Assembly: GCA_964560325.1 (NCBI GenBank)
Contig: CAZLLV010000561.1
Location: 7,415 to 71,414 of the forward strand
Direction: 5' to 3'
Origin: CAZLLV01 sp964560325
GTDB taxonomy: Bacteria; Acidobacteriota; Thermoanaerobaculia; Multivoradales; DATKCC01
Length of the DNA: 64,000 nucleotides
The notes under the pieces were generated by a model. The model ran no database searches. It saw only the letters and a program-made list of their open reading frames with translations, and was not told the origin of the DNA. Position 1 is the stretch's first letter, and every line of letters begins with the position of its first letter. The position numbers and the translations under genes were made by a program. Shown one piece after another: positions 47,826 to 56,206 of this stretch.

Positions 47826-48665
47826 ATGCTCCGATTTTCGCTCCGCTCGCCCTCGGCGGCCGGCACCGCCGCGCTCGTCGCGCTCTGCCTCGCGGCGGGC
47901 ACCGGCTGCGCCACCGCGCCGCAGCCGCCCCGGCCCGCGATCGACCTCGCCGGCTACGAGCTGGTAGACCTGACCTACTCGTTCGACGAGGAGACCGTCT
48001 ACTGGCCGACCTCGCCCTCCGGCTTCGAGCTCGAAGAGCTCGCGCACGGGCACACGGAGGGTGGCTGGTTCTACTCCTCCTACCGGCTCAGGACGCCGGA
48101 GCACGGCGGAACCCACCTCGATGCACCGATCCACTTCGCCGAAGGGCGCGACACCACCGACCGGGTGCCGCTCTCCCGCCTGATCGGACCGGCGGTGGTG
48201 ATCGACGTGTCGGAGCAGGCGGCGGCCGATCCGGACTACCTGCTCGCCCCGGCCGACGTGGCGGCGTTCGAGGCCGAGCACGGCGAGGTGCCGGCGGGGT
48301 CGATCGTGCTGCTCCGCACCGGCTGGGGCGCGCGCTGGGGCGATCCGCTCCGCTACCTGGGCGACGACACGCCCGGCGACGCCTCGAACCTCCACTTCCC
48401 GTCGTACGGCGAGGAGGCGGCCCGGCTGCTGGTCGAGGAGCGGGGCGTGGCGGCGATCGGGGTCGACACCGCGAGCATCGACCGCGGCGCGTCGACCGAC
48501 TTCCGGGTCCACCAGGTAGCCGCCGCCGCCAACGTTCCGGGCCTCGAGAACGTCGCGCACCTCGACCGCCTGCCGCCGACCGGCGCCTGGGTGATCGCCC
48601 TGCCGATGAAGATCGGCGGCGGCTCCGGCGGCCCGGTGCGGATCGCCGCGCTCGTGCCGCGGTAG
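47826..48665 (+). CDS. Cyclase/kynurenine formamidase-like lipoprotein
   Basis: Predicted metal hydrolase of the cyclase family (KynB-like), 279 residues, exported and lipidated: signal with GTAALVALCLAAGTGC, Cys near residue 33. The conserved core is DLTYSFDEETVYWPTSP, RTPEHGGTHLDAPIHFAEG (metal-binding HxGTHxDxPxHF) and VAAIGVDTASIDRG. KynB enzymes are normally cytoplasmic, so this exported form probably acts on another amide. It follows the amidohydrolase gene by 65 bp on the same strand and may share a pathway; the link is inferred. Confidence 0.85.
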   Translation: MLRFSLRSPSAAGTAALVALCLAAGTGCATAPQPPRPAIDLAGYELVDLTYSFDEETVYWPTSPSGFELEELAHGHTEGGWFYSSYRLRTPEHGGTHLDAPIHFAEGRDTTDRVPLSRLIGPAVVIDVSEQAAADPDYLLAPADVAAFEAEHGEVPAGSIVLLRTGWGARWGDPLRYLGDDTPGDASNLHFPSYGEEAARLLVEERGVAAIGVDTASIDRGASTDFRVHQVAAAANVPGLENVAHLDRLPPTGAWVIALPMKIGGGSGGPVRIAALVPR

Positions 48666-48707
48666 CGGACGATCGGAGGCGTAGGGCCGGTCGATCGACG
48701 TTTGCCG

Positions 48708-50282
48708 TCACTCGAGGAACGCCTGCCGGTCCTGCAGGCCGGAAACGTCGGCTTCGGTCGGTCCGACCGGGTCGAGGACGTAGTGACGGACCGTGCCGGT
48801 GGCCGTGCGCCGTATCCAGACCTCCGCCCGCGATGGAGTGAAGCGGCTGACCTGGACCCAGAGGTAACCGTTGGGTCGCGGCCCGATCACCTTGACGAAC
48901 AGCTCGGGCCGATCGGCGAGGGCGCCGGAGACGCAGAGCGTCTCGGCGATGCAGCCCGGAACCGCCTCTCCGAGTCGCTCGGCCGCGTCGCCGAAGCGGA
49001 CCTTCACCTCGAAGCCGGGCAGATCGTCCGACACGAGCCAGCCTCCGTTCGGTGGATCGGCCGGCGGCTCGACCGCACCGAGCTGAGTCGCCACCACCTG
49101 GAGCTCTCCCTCGCCGCGCGCCCGCCATACGCGGATCGACCATGGCCCCGGTTCCGGGTCCTCGACCTGGCAGAATTCGAGGCTCTCGGGAGAGGTCGCG
49201 GCGCAGGCCGCAGCCCACTCAGGATCGGGGAGCGAGCCGGGACCGACGAAGAGGTCGAAGTCGTTGCTCGCCGGCCGCACCACGCCCTCGCCGTTGAGCG
49301 CGAGCCGTAGGACGCGGGTAGTCGGGAGCACGTCGAAGGTGAAGAGGGCCTCGGGCTCTTCGGGGGAGAGCCGGCCGCTCGCCCCGTCGGCTCGGGCCGC
49401 AGGGTGGCGGGGGAGCTGAGGGAGATCACCGCACCAGCGGGTACCGAAGTCGAGGCCGGCGGCCTCCTCGATCCATCGTCGTTCCCGGAATACGTCGGTG
49501 CTCGAGCTGAGGTTCGGCGGTCCGCAGGTCCCGTTCGAGATCGATTGGGCGACACCGATCACGCCCAGCTCTCCCCCCATATCGGCGAACAGAGGGCCGC
49601 CCGAGTCGTTGAAGCACAGCCCGGCCTCCTCGCCTGGAGGGGCCAGGGGAGCGTCGATCCGCCAACAGACGAGATGATCGGGGCACTCGCCCACGGTCGT
49701 GGCGCGACCGGTGCGCTTGATCGACTGATCCTCCACGTCGCGCGAGGTCCTCCCGAAGCCGACGAGCGTCGCCTGGGTGCCGTCGGACGGACTCGAACGC
49801 CGATTGATGGCCACCGGCAGCACGCCCTCCACCGGCCGGTCCAGCCGTAGGATCGCGAGGTCGTGCCCGGGCTCACCGGGCTCGCCCCAGAGCGGATGGA
49901 GGACGATCTCCTCGAGCTCGTAGAAGCCGGCGTGCTGGAAGAACACTCGTTTGCCCGCGGGATCGAGAAGGTCCGGTCGGTTCCGGCAGGCGTCCCCGAT
50001 CAACAGCCGGCCCTGGCTCGAGCTGAAGTCGAAGCAGGCGCAGTGGGCGGCCGTGAGGACCGTGCTGCACCCGATCAGGGTGACGGTGCATTCGACCTCC
50101 GGATAGGTGAGGAGCCCGACGGCGGGGAAGCCCGTGGTCGGTACTCCGTTGAAGACCGGGGCCGTCAGGCTGTCCGGGGGCTCGACGCCCTGGGCCGGAG
50201 GACAGGCCACGAGCCAGCCGGTCGTCCCGACGACCAGGGAGACGGCGACCGCGAGGCCCGGAACGCTATGGCGATTTCCCAT
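48708..50282 (-). CDS. Secreted trypsin-like serine protease with the recurrent C-terminal domain
   Basis: Exported S1-family protease of 524 residues. After a signal peptide (to about residue 32) the triad is visible: CSTVLTAAHC (His, residue 80), HDLAILRLD (Asp, residue 139) and CFNDSGGPLF (Ser, residue 220). The usual G before DSGG is N here. Residues 285-410 form a PPC-like beta domain (LFTFDVLPTTRVLRLALN, NDFDLFVG). Residues 421-524 (from LPGFEVKVRF) are the C-terminal domain found also at 11563-13155 and 24289-26265. ATG preceded by GAGG at about 10 bases. Probably degrades protein outside the cell. Confidence 0.87.
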   Translation of the reverse strand: MGNRHSVPGLAVAVSLVVGTTGWLVACPPAQGVEPPDSLTAPVFNGVPTTGFPAVGLLTYPEVECTVTLIGCSTVLTAAHCACFDFSSSQGRLLIGDACRNRPDLLDPAGKRVFFQHAGFYELEEIVLHPLWGEPGEPGHDLAILRLDRPVEGVLPVAINRRSSPSDGTQATLVGFGRTSRDVEDQSIKRTGRATTVGECPDHLVCWRIDAPLAPPGEEAGLCFNDSGGPLFADMGGELGVIGVAQSISNGTCGPPNLSSSTDVFRERRWIEEAAGLDFGTRWCGDLPQLPRHPAARADGASGRLSPEEPEALFTFDVLPTTRVLRLALNGEGVVRPASNDFDLFVGPGSLPDPEWAAACAATSPESLEFCQVEDPEPGPWSIRVWRARGEGELQVVATQLGAVEPPADPPNGGWLVSDDLPGFEVKVRFGDAAERLGEAVPGCIAETLCVSGALADRPELFVKVIGPRPNGYLWVQVSRFTPSRAEVWIRRTATGTVRHYVLDPVGPTEADVSGLQDRQAFLE

Positions 50283-50334
50283 GAGTCGAGCTTACCTCGG
50301 TCCCGCCCCCGGCCGGTCGCCGGTCGTTCCCTCA

Positions 50335-51075
50335 TCAGCGCAGCCAGGGCAGGGCGATGCCGCCGCCGACCAGGGCCCGCTTCTTCGCGTCCGGCTCGAT
50401 GCCGCGGCCGAGGTAGCCGCCGCCGCTGGCGATCACGTTGCTCGCCGTCACCGCGCAGATCGCCGCGTCGCGCAGGTCCTTGGTGAGCTGGCGCTTGCGC
50501 GGGCTGGAGAGGTCCAGGCCTTCGAGGATCGAGTCGCGCAACGCCACCCGGGAGAACGGCTGGTCGACCGCGGTGCCGGTCGCCGCCGCCAGCGTCGCCC
50601 ACGAGATCCGCGGGTTGACCTCGACCAGGATCTTGGTGCCGAGGGTACGGGCCTGACCGACCCAGACGGTCCAGTCGTGCTCGGTGACCAGCCGGTAGGC
50701 GACCTCGGTCCAGAGGCGGGCGAGCTTCAAGAAGGTCTTCGACGCGCCGCTCGGCCACTCGCCGAACGACTCCGGTGTCTTGAACGGCGCCTGTACCAGG
50801 CTCTCGAAGGGGCGGCCGCGGCCGCCCGAGCCGGGGTCGGCGAGGCTCAGCGGGCTGTCGAGCCCCAGCGGGTGGAGCCCGCGCTCGTCGAGCTCGCGGG
50901 CGACCGCCGTCGCGAGCTCGCTCCACTCGGCCGCCTTCGATTTCGCGTCGAGCTCGACACCGCCCGCGAGCGACTCCAGGGCTCCCTCGTAGAGCAGTCT
51001 CCGGCCCTGGATCTTGAGCGCCTCGTTGCCCCCGCCGCCGCTCGAGACGGTCGTGTGGATGCCGTATCCGTACAT
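50335..51075 (-). CDS. DUF429-like protein (putative nuclease fold)
   Basis: The 246-residue product starts MYGYGIHTTVSSGGGGNEAL and is helical-beta mixed. The patterns GLDSPLSLADPG, RPFESLVQAPFKTPESFGEW and TKILVEVNPRISWATLAAATG resemble the DUF429 family, whose members are predicted to have an RNase H-like fold. Catalytic residues are not clear, and the N terminus does not fit well, so the assignment is tentative. Start is supported by GGAGAGGAGAAAC directly before the ATG at 51075; the frame is open far upstream only as a shadow. Function unknown. Confidence 0.6.
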   Translation of the reverse strand: MYGYGIHTTVSSGGGGNEALKIQGRRLLYEGALESLAGGVELDAKSKAAEWSELATAVARELDERGLHPLGLDSPLSLADPGSGGRGRPFESLVQAPFKTPESFGEWPSGASKTFLKLARLWTEVAYRLVTEHDWTVWVGQARTLGTKILVEVNPRISWATLAAATGTAVDQPFSRVALRDSILEGLDLSSPRKRQLTKDLRDAAICAVTASNVIASGGGYLGRGIEPDAKKRALVGGGIALPWLR

Positions 51076-51210
51076 GTTTCTCCTCTCCCGATTGCTCCCG
51101 AATCTCCGATGGGACGGATCGATCTTCCCCCCGAGGATATCGCTTTCGCCTCCGAGCGCCCGGCCGGCGCCCCGAGGGGCACCCCGGGCGCGATATCGTA
51201 GCCGCCGACC

Positions 51211-51879
51211 ATGCGCACCCTCGCACACCTCTTCGAAGCCAACCGCTCCTGGGCCGACCGCATGCGCGAGCGCGACCCGGAGACGTTCTCCCGCCTCGCC
51301 GAGCAGCAGAGCCCACGCTACCTCTGGATCGGCTGCTCCGACAGCCGCGTGCCGGCGAACGAGATCGTCGACCTGCCGCCGGGCGAGATGTTCGTGCACC
51401 GGAACGTCGCGAACCTCGTCGTCCACACCGACCTCAACTGCCTCTCGGTCCTCCAGTACGCGGTCGAAGTGCTGAAGGTGGAGCACGTGATCGTCTGCGG
51501 CCACTACGGCTGCGGCGGCGTCCAGGCGGCGGCCTCCGGCGCGTCGCTCGGGCTGATCGAGAACTGGCTCCGCCACGTGCAGGACGTGATCGCCCGGCAC
51601 GAGGGACCGCTCGCAGGGATCTCCGACGAGGCCGAGCGGCTCGACCGGATCTGCGAGCTCAACGTGATCGAGCAAGTGACCGGCGTCTCCCGCACGACCA
51701 TCGTGCAGGATGCCTGGAAGCGCGGCCAGAACCTCTCCGTCCACGGCTGGATCTACGACATCGCCGACGGGCTGCTGCGCGACCTCTCGGTCACGGTGAC
51801 GACGGCCGACGAGGTGGCGCCGTCGGTCGCCGCGGCGGTCGCGCACCGGTTCGCGCAAGGGCGCCCGGGCATCACGTGA
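51211..51879 (+). CDS. can: Beta-class carbonic anhydrase
   Basis: Zinc enzyme interconverting carbon dioxide and bicarbonate, cytoplasmic, 222 residues. Zinc ligands and catalytic residues are seen in [21 protein letters not shown] (Cys, Asp-Arg dyad) and [18 protein letters not shown] (His and Cys). The rest ([47 protein letters not shown]) follows the Can/CynT group closely and the length is typical. Its stop overlaps the start of the DinB-family gene by 4 bp. Confidence 0.95.
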   Translation: MRTLAHLFEANRSWADRMRERDPETFSRLAEQQSPRYLWIGCSDSRVPANEIVDLPPGEMFVHRNVANLVVHTDLNCLSVLQYAVEVLKVEHVIVCGHYGCGGVQAAASGASLGLIENWLRHVQDVIARHEGPLAGISDEAERLDRICELNVIEQVTGVSRTTIVQDAWKRGQNLSVHGWIYDIADGLLRDLSVTVTTADEVAPSVAAAVAHRFAQGRPGIT

Positions 51880-52436
51880 AGGTCCCCGCGCAGCGGCACC
51901 TCGACGACCTGGAAGCCCGGCTGGAGGCCGTGGGCGAGCAGGTACGCACCCTCGCCACCGACCTGCGCGCCGACCAGCTCCTCTGGCGGTCCGCGCCGGA
52001 CCGCTGGGGCGTCGCCGACTGCTTCGAGCACCTGGTGACGACCGATTCCCTGTACTTCCCCCGGCTGCGGGCGGCGATCGACCGCGCGGCGCCGGCGGCG
52101 GAGGGAGAGCGGGTCTACGCCCCCGGCCTCTTCGCCCGCTGGTTCGTCCGCAGCGTCGGCCCCGAAGGCAGGATGAAGCTGCCGGCTCCGAAGCGCTTCC
52201 GGCCGCCGCCGGCCGGTCTGGGCGCGCCGGAGCGCCTTCTGGCCGGCCAGCGGAAGGTCGCGGGCTTTCTCGAGGAGGCGCGGGGGATCGACCTCCAGAG
52301 CGCTCGTTTCGCCTCGCCCGTCTCGCCCCTCGTCCGGTTCACGATCGGCGAGGCTCTGGCGCTGATCGTGGCCCACCAGGAGCGCCACCTGAAGCAGGCG
52401 CTGGCGGTCCGCGGGGAGCCCGGCTTCCCGACCTGA
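51876..52436 (+). CDS. DinB-family protein
   Basis: Predicted four-helix bundle metalloprotein of 186 residues. The metal-binding histidine pattern of the DinB/YfiT group is visible: [19 protein letters not shown] and [16 protein letters not shown] near the C terminus. Members include thiol transferases using bacillithiol or mycothiol, but many have unknown roles. The GTG start overlaps the carbonic anhydrase stop by 4 bp, so the two are translationally coupled. The substrate is not known. Confidence 0.85.
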   Translation: MKVPAQRHLDDLEARLEAVGEQVRTLATDLRADQLLWRSAPDRWGVADCFEHLVTTDSLYFPRLRAAIDRAAPAAEGERVYAPGLFARWFVRSVGPEGRMKLPAPKRFRPPPAGLGAPERLLAGQRKVAGFLEEARGIDLQSARFASPVSPLVRFTIGEALALIVAHQERHLKQALAVRGEPGFPT

Positions 52437-52538
52437 CCGTCCTTCCGGCTCCGGCGTATCGCCCCTCCGGCACGTGCCTTGCGTCGCCGTTCTCTCCGGC
52501 GTGCGAACCGGAGAATCGACGCAGGGAGACGGAGGACG

Positions 52539-53381
52539 ATGAGTGACAGCGTGACGACGAAAGAGGTCCAAGGCGTCGACGTGCCCGCCCTGGGGTTCGG
52601 GACGTGGGAGCTTCGGGGCGAGGAGTGCGTGGAGGCGGTGGTCGACGCCCTCGAGCTCGGCTACCGGCACATCGACACGGCGCAGGTGTACGAGAACGAA
52701 GCCGAGGTCGGCCGCGGCCTCGCCCGCTCGGGTGTTCCGCGGGACGAGATCTGGCTGACGACCAAGATCTGGATGGACGACGCCGGCCACGACGGCGTGC
52801 TGCGGACGACCGACCTGAGCCTGGAGCGGCTGGGCGTCGACCGCGTGGACCTGCTCCTCCTCCACTGGCCGAACCCGCAGGTGCCGCTGTCGGAAACGCT
52901 GTCGGCGATGCACTACCTCCAGGAGGAGGGCAAGGCACGCCACCTCGGGGTCAGCAACTTCCCTCCCGACCTCCTCGACGAGGCGCTCGACGAAGCCGAG
53001 ATCTTCTGCAACCAGGTCGAGTACCACCCGTTCCTCGCCCAGGACGACGTGCTCGGGCTCTGCCACGAGTGGGACCTGCTGCTCACCGCCTACTCGCCGC
53101 TCGCCCGCGGGCGGGTGATGGAGGACGAGACCCTCCGCGCCATCGCCCAAGACCACGACAAGAGCCCGGCCCAGGTGGCCCTGCGCTGGCTCGTCCAGCA
53201 GGAGCAGGTGGCGGCCATCCCGAAGGCGGCGAGCGCCGATCATCGTCGCTCGAACCGCGAGATCTTCGATTTCGAGCTGTCGGACGACGAGATGGAACGG
53301 ATCTACGCGCTCGCCCGCGGCGAGCGCATCGTCGATCCCGACTTCGCTCCCGAGTGGGAGAGTGCCGGGGGCCGGTTTTGA
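52539..53381 (+). CDS. Aldo/keto reductase
   Basis: NADPH-dependent carbonyl reductase of the AKR superfamily, 280 residues, cytoplasmic (alpha/beta)8 barrel. The catalytic tetrad is seen as HIDTAQVYENE (Asp and Tyr), WLTTKIWMD (Lys) and VDLLLLHWPNPQ (His). Cofactor-region residues follow in IPKAASADHRRSNREIFDF. It resembles 2,5-diketo-D-gluconate reductases (DkgA/DkgB), but the substrate is not fixed. GGAGG lies 4-8 bases before the ATG. The stop overlaps the next gene by 4 bp. Confidence 0.92.
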   Translation: MSDSVTTKEVQGVDVPALGFGTWELRGEECVEAVVDALELGYRHIDTAQVYENEAEVGRGLARSGVPRDEIWLTTKIWMDDAGHDGVLRTTDLSLERLGVDRVDLLLLHWPNPQVPLSETLSAMHYLQEEGKARHLGVSNFPPDLLDEALDEAEIFCNQVEYHPFLAQDDVLGLCHEWDLLLTAYSPLARGRVMEDETLRAIAQDHDKSPAQVALRWLVQQEQVAAIPKAASADHRRSNREIFDFELSDDEMERIYALARGERIVDPDFAPEWESAGGRF

Positions 53382-53884
53382 GCGCCGCGGGGAGCGGGCG
53401 CGACGAGGGCGAGACGATCGAGCTGGGCCTGATCTCCGACACCCACGGGCTCATCCGCCCCGAAGCGCTCGACGCGCTCGCCGGGGTCGACCGGATCGTC
53501 CACGCCGGCGACGTCGGCGGCGACGGCATCCTCGACCGGCTGCTGGAGATCGCGCCGGTGGTCGCCGTGCGCGGCAACGTCGACCGCGGGAACTGGGCGC
53601 GAGAGCTGCCCGACACCGCCGTCCTGGAGGTGGCCGGTGCCAAGATCCTCGTCCTCCACATCCGCGACGAGCTCGCCCGCCGCCTTCCCGGCGGCCCGGA
53701 CGAGGCCGGCTTCGACGCCGTCGTCTACGGTCACTCCCATCGACCGGCGATCCAAGAGGAGGAGGGGGTCCTCTTCCTCAACCCCGGCAGCGCCGGCCCC
53801 CGCCGCTTCGATTTCCCGGTGACCTTGATGCGAGCGACGGTCCGGGACGGCCGGATCGAAGCTCGGTTGATCGAGCTGGTCTGA
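53378..53884 (+). CDS. YfcE-like metallophosphodiesterase
   Basis: Calcineurin-type phosphodiesterase of 168 residues with all metal motifs: LGLISDTHGLIRP, RIVHAGDVGGDG, VVAVRGNVDRGNW, VLHIRDE and VVYGHSHRPAIQEE. The ribbon of FLNPGSAGPRRFDFPVTLM matches the YfcE/MJ0936 group, small enzymes that split phosphodiesters. It starts with TTG at 53378, overlapping the aldo-keto reductase stop by 4 bp (TTGA), in frame with this conserved region. A longer frame upstream on this strand is only a shadow of the AKR gene. Confidence 0.88.
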   Translation: MSAAGSGRDEGETIELGLISDTHGLIRPEALDALAGVDRIVHAGDVGGDGILDRLLEIAPVVAVRGNVDRGNWARELPDTAVLEVAGAKILVLHIRDELARRLPGGPDEAGFDAVVYGHSHRPAIQEEEGVLFLNPGSAGPRRFDFPVTLMRATVRDGRIEARLIELV

Positions 53885-54727
53885 CTACCGCTCGATCGGC
53901 ACGCCGATCAGGTTGCCGTACTCGGTCCAGCTCCCGTCGTAGTTCTTCACGTCCTCGATGCCGAGGAGGTACTTGAGGGCGAACCAGGTGTGGCTGGAGC
54001 GCTCGCCGATGCGGCAGTAGGCGATGGTCGGCTTCGTCCGATCGACGCCCTGGCCGTTCAGGTAGATCGCTTCCAGCTCGTCCGCGCTCTTGAACGTGCC
54101 GTCGGGCGCGACCGCGGTCGACCAGGGGACGTTCTTGGCGCCCGGGATGTGGCCGGCACGCTGGGCGGTCTCCTGCATGCCGGGTGGGGCGATCACCTTG
54201 CCGGTGAACTCGTCCGGGCTGCGCACGTCGACCAGGTTCACGTCGTCGTTCACTGCCTTCAGCACCTCGCCGACCTTGGCGCGCAGCCGCTCGTCCGGCT
54301 CCTTCGCGCGGTACTCGGTCGGCGTGACCTCCGGCCGGTCGGCGGTCAGCTCCTTGTCGTCCTCGTTCAGCCACTTCACGCGGCCGCCGTTCATCAGGCG
54401 CACGTCCTCGTGGCCGTAGAGCTTCATCAGCCAGAAGCCGTAGGCGGCGAACCAGTTGTTGTTGTCGCCGTAGACCACCACGGTGTCCTCGGGCGCGATG
54501 CCGGACTCGCTCATCAGGCGCTCGAACTCCTCCTTCGAAACGATGTCGCGGCGGACCTGGTCCTGGAGCTGCGTGGTCCAGTCGAGGCCGACCGCGCCCG
54601 GTAGGTGGCCGGCGCCGTAGGCCTGCGTGTCGACGTCGATCTCGACCAGCTTGACCTTCGGGTCGTCCAGGTGCTGCTTGACCCAGTCGGTCGACACCAG
54701 GACTTCGGGGTGGGCGTACTCGCTCAT
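53885..54727 (-). CDS. sseA: Tandem-rhodanese sulfurtransferase
   Basis: Thiosulfate or 3-mercaptopyruvate sulfurtransferase of 280 residues with two rhodanese domains. The N-terminal domain is inactive-type (VVVYGDNNNWFAAYGFW in place of the active loop) and the C-terminal one has the catalytic Cys in IAYCRIGERSSHTWFAL. Conserved flanks are VKLVEIDVDTQAYGAGHLPGAVGLDW and VNLVDVRSPDEFTGKV. It overlaps the cysteine-synthase gene by 1 bp, so both form one operon. The pairing suggests sulfide handling or supply next to cysteine synthesis. Confidence 0.92.
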   Translation of the reverse strand: MSEYAHPEVLVSTDWVKQHLDDPKVKLVEIDVDTQAYGAGHLPGAVGLDWTTQLQDQVRRDIVSKEEFERLMSESGIAPEDTVVVYGDNNNWFAAYGFWLMKLYGHEDVRLMNGGRVKWLNEDDKELTADRPEVTPTEYRAKEPDERLRAKVGEVLKAVNDDVNLVDVRSPDEFTGKVIAPPGMQETAQRAGHIPGAKNVPWSTAVAPDGTFKSADELEAIYLNGQGVDRTKPTIAYCRIGERSSHTWFALKYLLGIEDVKNYDGSWTEYGNLIGVPIER

Positions 54728-55746
54728 CAGGTTCCTCCAGTCTTGTTCGGTGGGGTGACGCCCTCGGCGAGCGCCGGGACGTGGCGGATCAGGTTGGACG
54801 TGTACTTGAAGACGCTGTCCGGGAACATCATCACGCCGAAGCCGGTGCCTCCGCCCTCGACGGTTCTCTCCACGATCCGGCGGGTTCCTTCGTAGATCAG
54901 CCCGGCGCTCGGCCCGGCGAGGAGCCCTTCGGTCCGGCAGAGCTCGAGGGCGCGGGTGTAGGCGAGCTCGAAGTCGATCTCCAGGATGTCGTCGATCAGC
55001 GACGGGTCGAAGAGCTTCGAGACGTCGAGCTGCCGGACGTTGCGCAGGCCCGGCACGTCGTGCCCCTCGGTCGGCTGGACGGCGACGATCTTCACGCCGG
55101 GCTTCCTCTCCCTGAGGTACCGGGCGACACCGGTCACCGTGCCGCAGGTGCCGAGCGACAGGAAGACGTGGGTCACCTCGCCGCCGGTCTGGCGCCAGAT
55201 CTCCGGCCCGGTCGTCTCCACGTGGGCCTGCACGTTCGCCTCGTTCTCGTACTGGTTCGGCATGGAGTAGCGATCGCTCTGCGCCTTGGCGTACGACTTC
55301 GCCAGGTTGATCGAGCCGTCGCCCATCCCGGGGGAGGGGCAGAGCTCGTCGTTGACGACCTCGAGCTCGGCGCCCGCGATCTTGAGCAGCACCTTCTTCT
55401 CGAGCGGCACCTTGTTCGGCACCACCGCGAGCATCGGGTAGCCGCGCGCGCTCGCCATCGCGGCAAGGCTGATGCCGGTGTTGCCCGAGGTCGGCTCCAC
55501 GATGCCGCGGCGGGTCGCCTCGCCTTGCCCGTTCGACACGCGCCCCTGGGCCTCCAGGCTGCGGAGCAGGTACCAGGCGGCGCGGTCCTTCACCGAGCCG
55601 AACGGGTTCATCCACTCGAGCTTGGCGAACAGGGGGAAGGCCTCCGGGGCCGGGCTCATCCGGCCGAGCCGGACCATCGGCGAGGGGTTCTCCTCGCTCG
55701 GCAGCATCTCGAAGACGCTGTCGTAGACACGGGCGCTGTGATCCAT
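54727..55746 (-). CDS. cysM: Cysteine synthase family enzyme (CysM-like)
   Basis: PLP enzyme of the beta-substituted alanine synthase family, 339 residues, making cysteine from activated serine and a sulfur donor. The PLP lysine is in MNPFGSVKDRAAWYLL (residue 53), the substrate loop is EPTSGNTGISLAAMASARGY and the cofactor phosphate loop LGTCGTVTGV. Segments such as LRNVRQLDVSKLFDPSL and EGLLAGPSAG are closer by eye to mycobacterial CysM, which uses a thiocarboxylated carrier protein, than to CysK. GAAGGAGAG precedes the ATG by 5 bases. It is preceded on the minus strand by a cysteine-rich small ORF and a structured leader. Confidence 0.82.
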   Translation of the reverse strand: MDHSARVYDSVFEMLPSEENPSPMVRLGRMSPAPEAFPLFAKLEWMNPFGSVKDRAAWYLLRSLEAQGRVSNGQGEATRRGIVEPTSGNTGISLAAMASARGYPMLAVVPNKVPLEKKVLLKIAGAELEVVNDELCPSPGMGDGSINLAKSYAKAQSDRYSMPNQYENEANVQAHVETTGPEIWRQTGGEVTHVFLSLGTCGTVTGVARYLRERKPGVKIVAVQPTEGHDVPGLRNVRQLDVSKLFDPSLIDDILEIDFELAYTRALELCRTEGLLAGPSAGLIYEGTRRIVERTVEGGGTGFGVMMFPDSVFKYTSNLIRHVPALAEGVTPPNKTGGT

Positions 55747-55778
55747 CCACTCTCCTTCTCGGGTCGACGGTCCTTCCG

Positions 55779-55854
55779 GCGGGAACGGCGTTCCCGACCG
55801 GCCGGCGCGGCCTGCGGAGCGGGGATGGGTACGGCTGGGGAGCTTCGTTCCCGC
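55779..55854 (-). promoter_or_regulatory. Mutually exclusive hairpins in the leader of the cysteine synthase operon
   Basis: On the minus-strand RNA three segments recur: A, GCGGGAACG (55854-55846); B, CGGGAACG (55796-55789); C, CGUUCCCGC (55787-55779). C can pair with the adjacent B as a 7 bp stem with a 3-base loop, or with A over 9 bp, but not both. The group lies between the cysteine-rich ORF (stop 55888) and the cysM ribosome site (from 55759). This is the layout expected of an attenuator. No U run follows, so any termination would be Rho-dependent. Confidence 0.5.
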
Positions 55855-55887
55855 TCGGCAGGGCGCCGGCGCGGGATTCGCGGAAGG

Positions 55888-56004
55888 TCAGAGGCTCGAC
55901 GCTTCCGCCACCGCTTCCCGCACGGCGGCCTGGTGACTGCGACAGGTACAGGCGCAGACCTCGGGGGCCGGGCGGGCGGCGTAGCCGTGGGTGGCGTCGA
56001 ACAT
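55888..56004 (-). CDS. Cysteine-rich 38-residue upstream ORF (candidate leader peptide)
   Basis: The ORF reads MFDATHGYAARPAPEV, then C-A-C-T-C (residues 17-21), then RSHQAAVREAVAEASSL and a TGA stop. Three cysteine codons (TGC, TGT, TGT) fall within five codons. It ends 141 bp before the cysM start on the same strand and begins only about 4 bases after the predicted transcription start, with no ribosome site, so it would be translated leaderlessly. Leaderless polycysteine ORFs act as cysteine-responsive attenuators in mycobacteria. An alternative reading is a truncated BFD-like [2Fe-2S] protein (C-x-C followed by a basic helix). Confidence 0.6.
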   Translation of the reverse strand: MFDATHGYAARPAPEVCACTCRSHQAAVREAVAEASSL

Positions 56005-56014
56005 CGTGCGTCAA

Positions 56015-56042
56015 CGTATAGAAAGTCGACGATCCGTGTCAA
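56015..56042 (-). promoter_or_regulatory. Sigma-70-type promoter for the cysteine-rich ORF and cysM operon
   Basis: On the minus strand TTGACA (56042-56037), a 16-base spacer and TATACG (56020-56015) form a good -35/-10 pair in an otherwise GC-rich region. The expected start point is about position 56008, 4 bases before the ATG of the small ORF at 56004. The remaining sequence from 56043 to 56206 holds a weaker divergent pair, TTGACA (56102-56107) and CAAGAT (56126-56131) on the plus strand, which could serve the cytochrome gene at 56207; nothing else was recognised. Confidence 0.6.
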
Positions 56043-56206
56043 GCGCCTGAACGACGTGTCCTGCCTGCACCTCGAAGCTGAACATCGGCCGTGCGAGCCT
56101 GTTGACAGCGTGCATCGGGCGAGCGCAAGATTCGCGCGTTCCCGAGCAGGCCCCGGCGATGGACGCCGGTGTCGTTCTGGCCTCGAGCGAGGCCGGAGGC
56201 ACGTCG

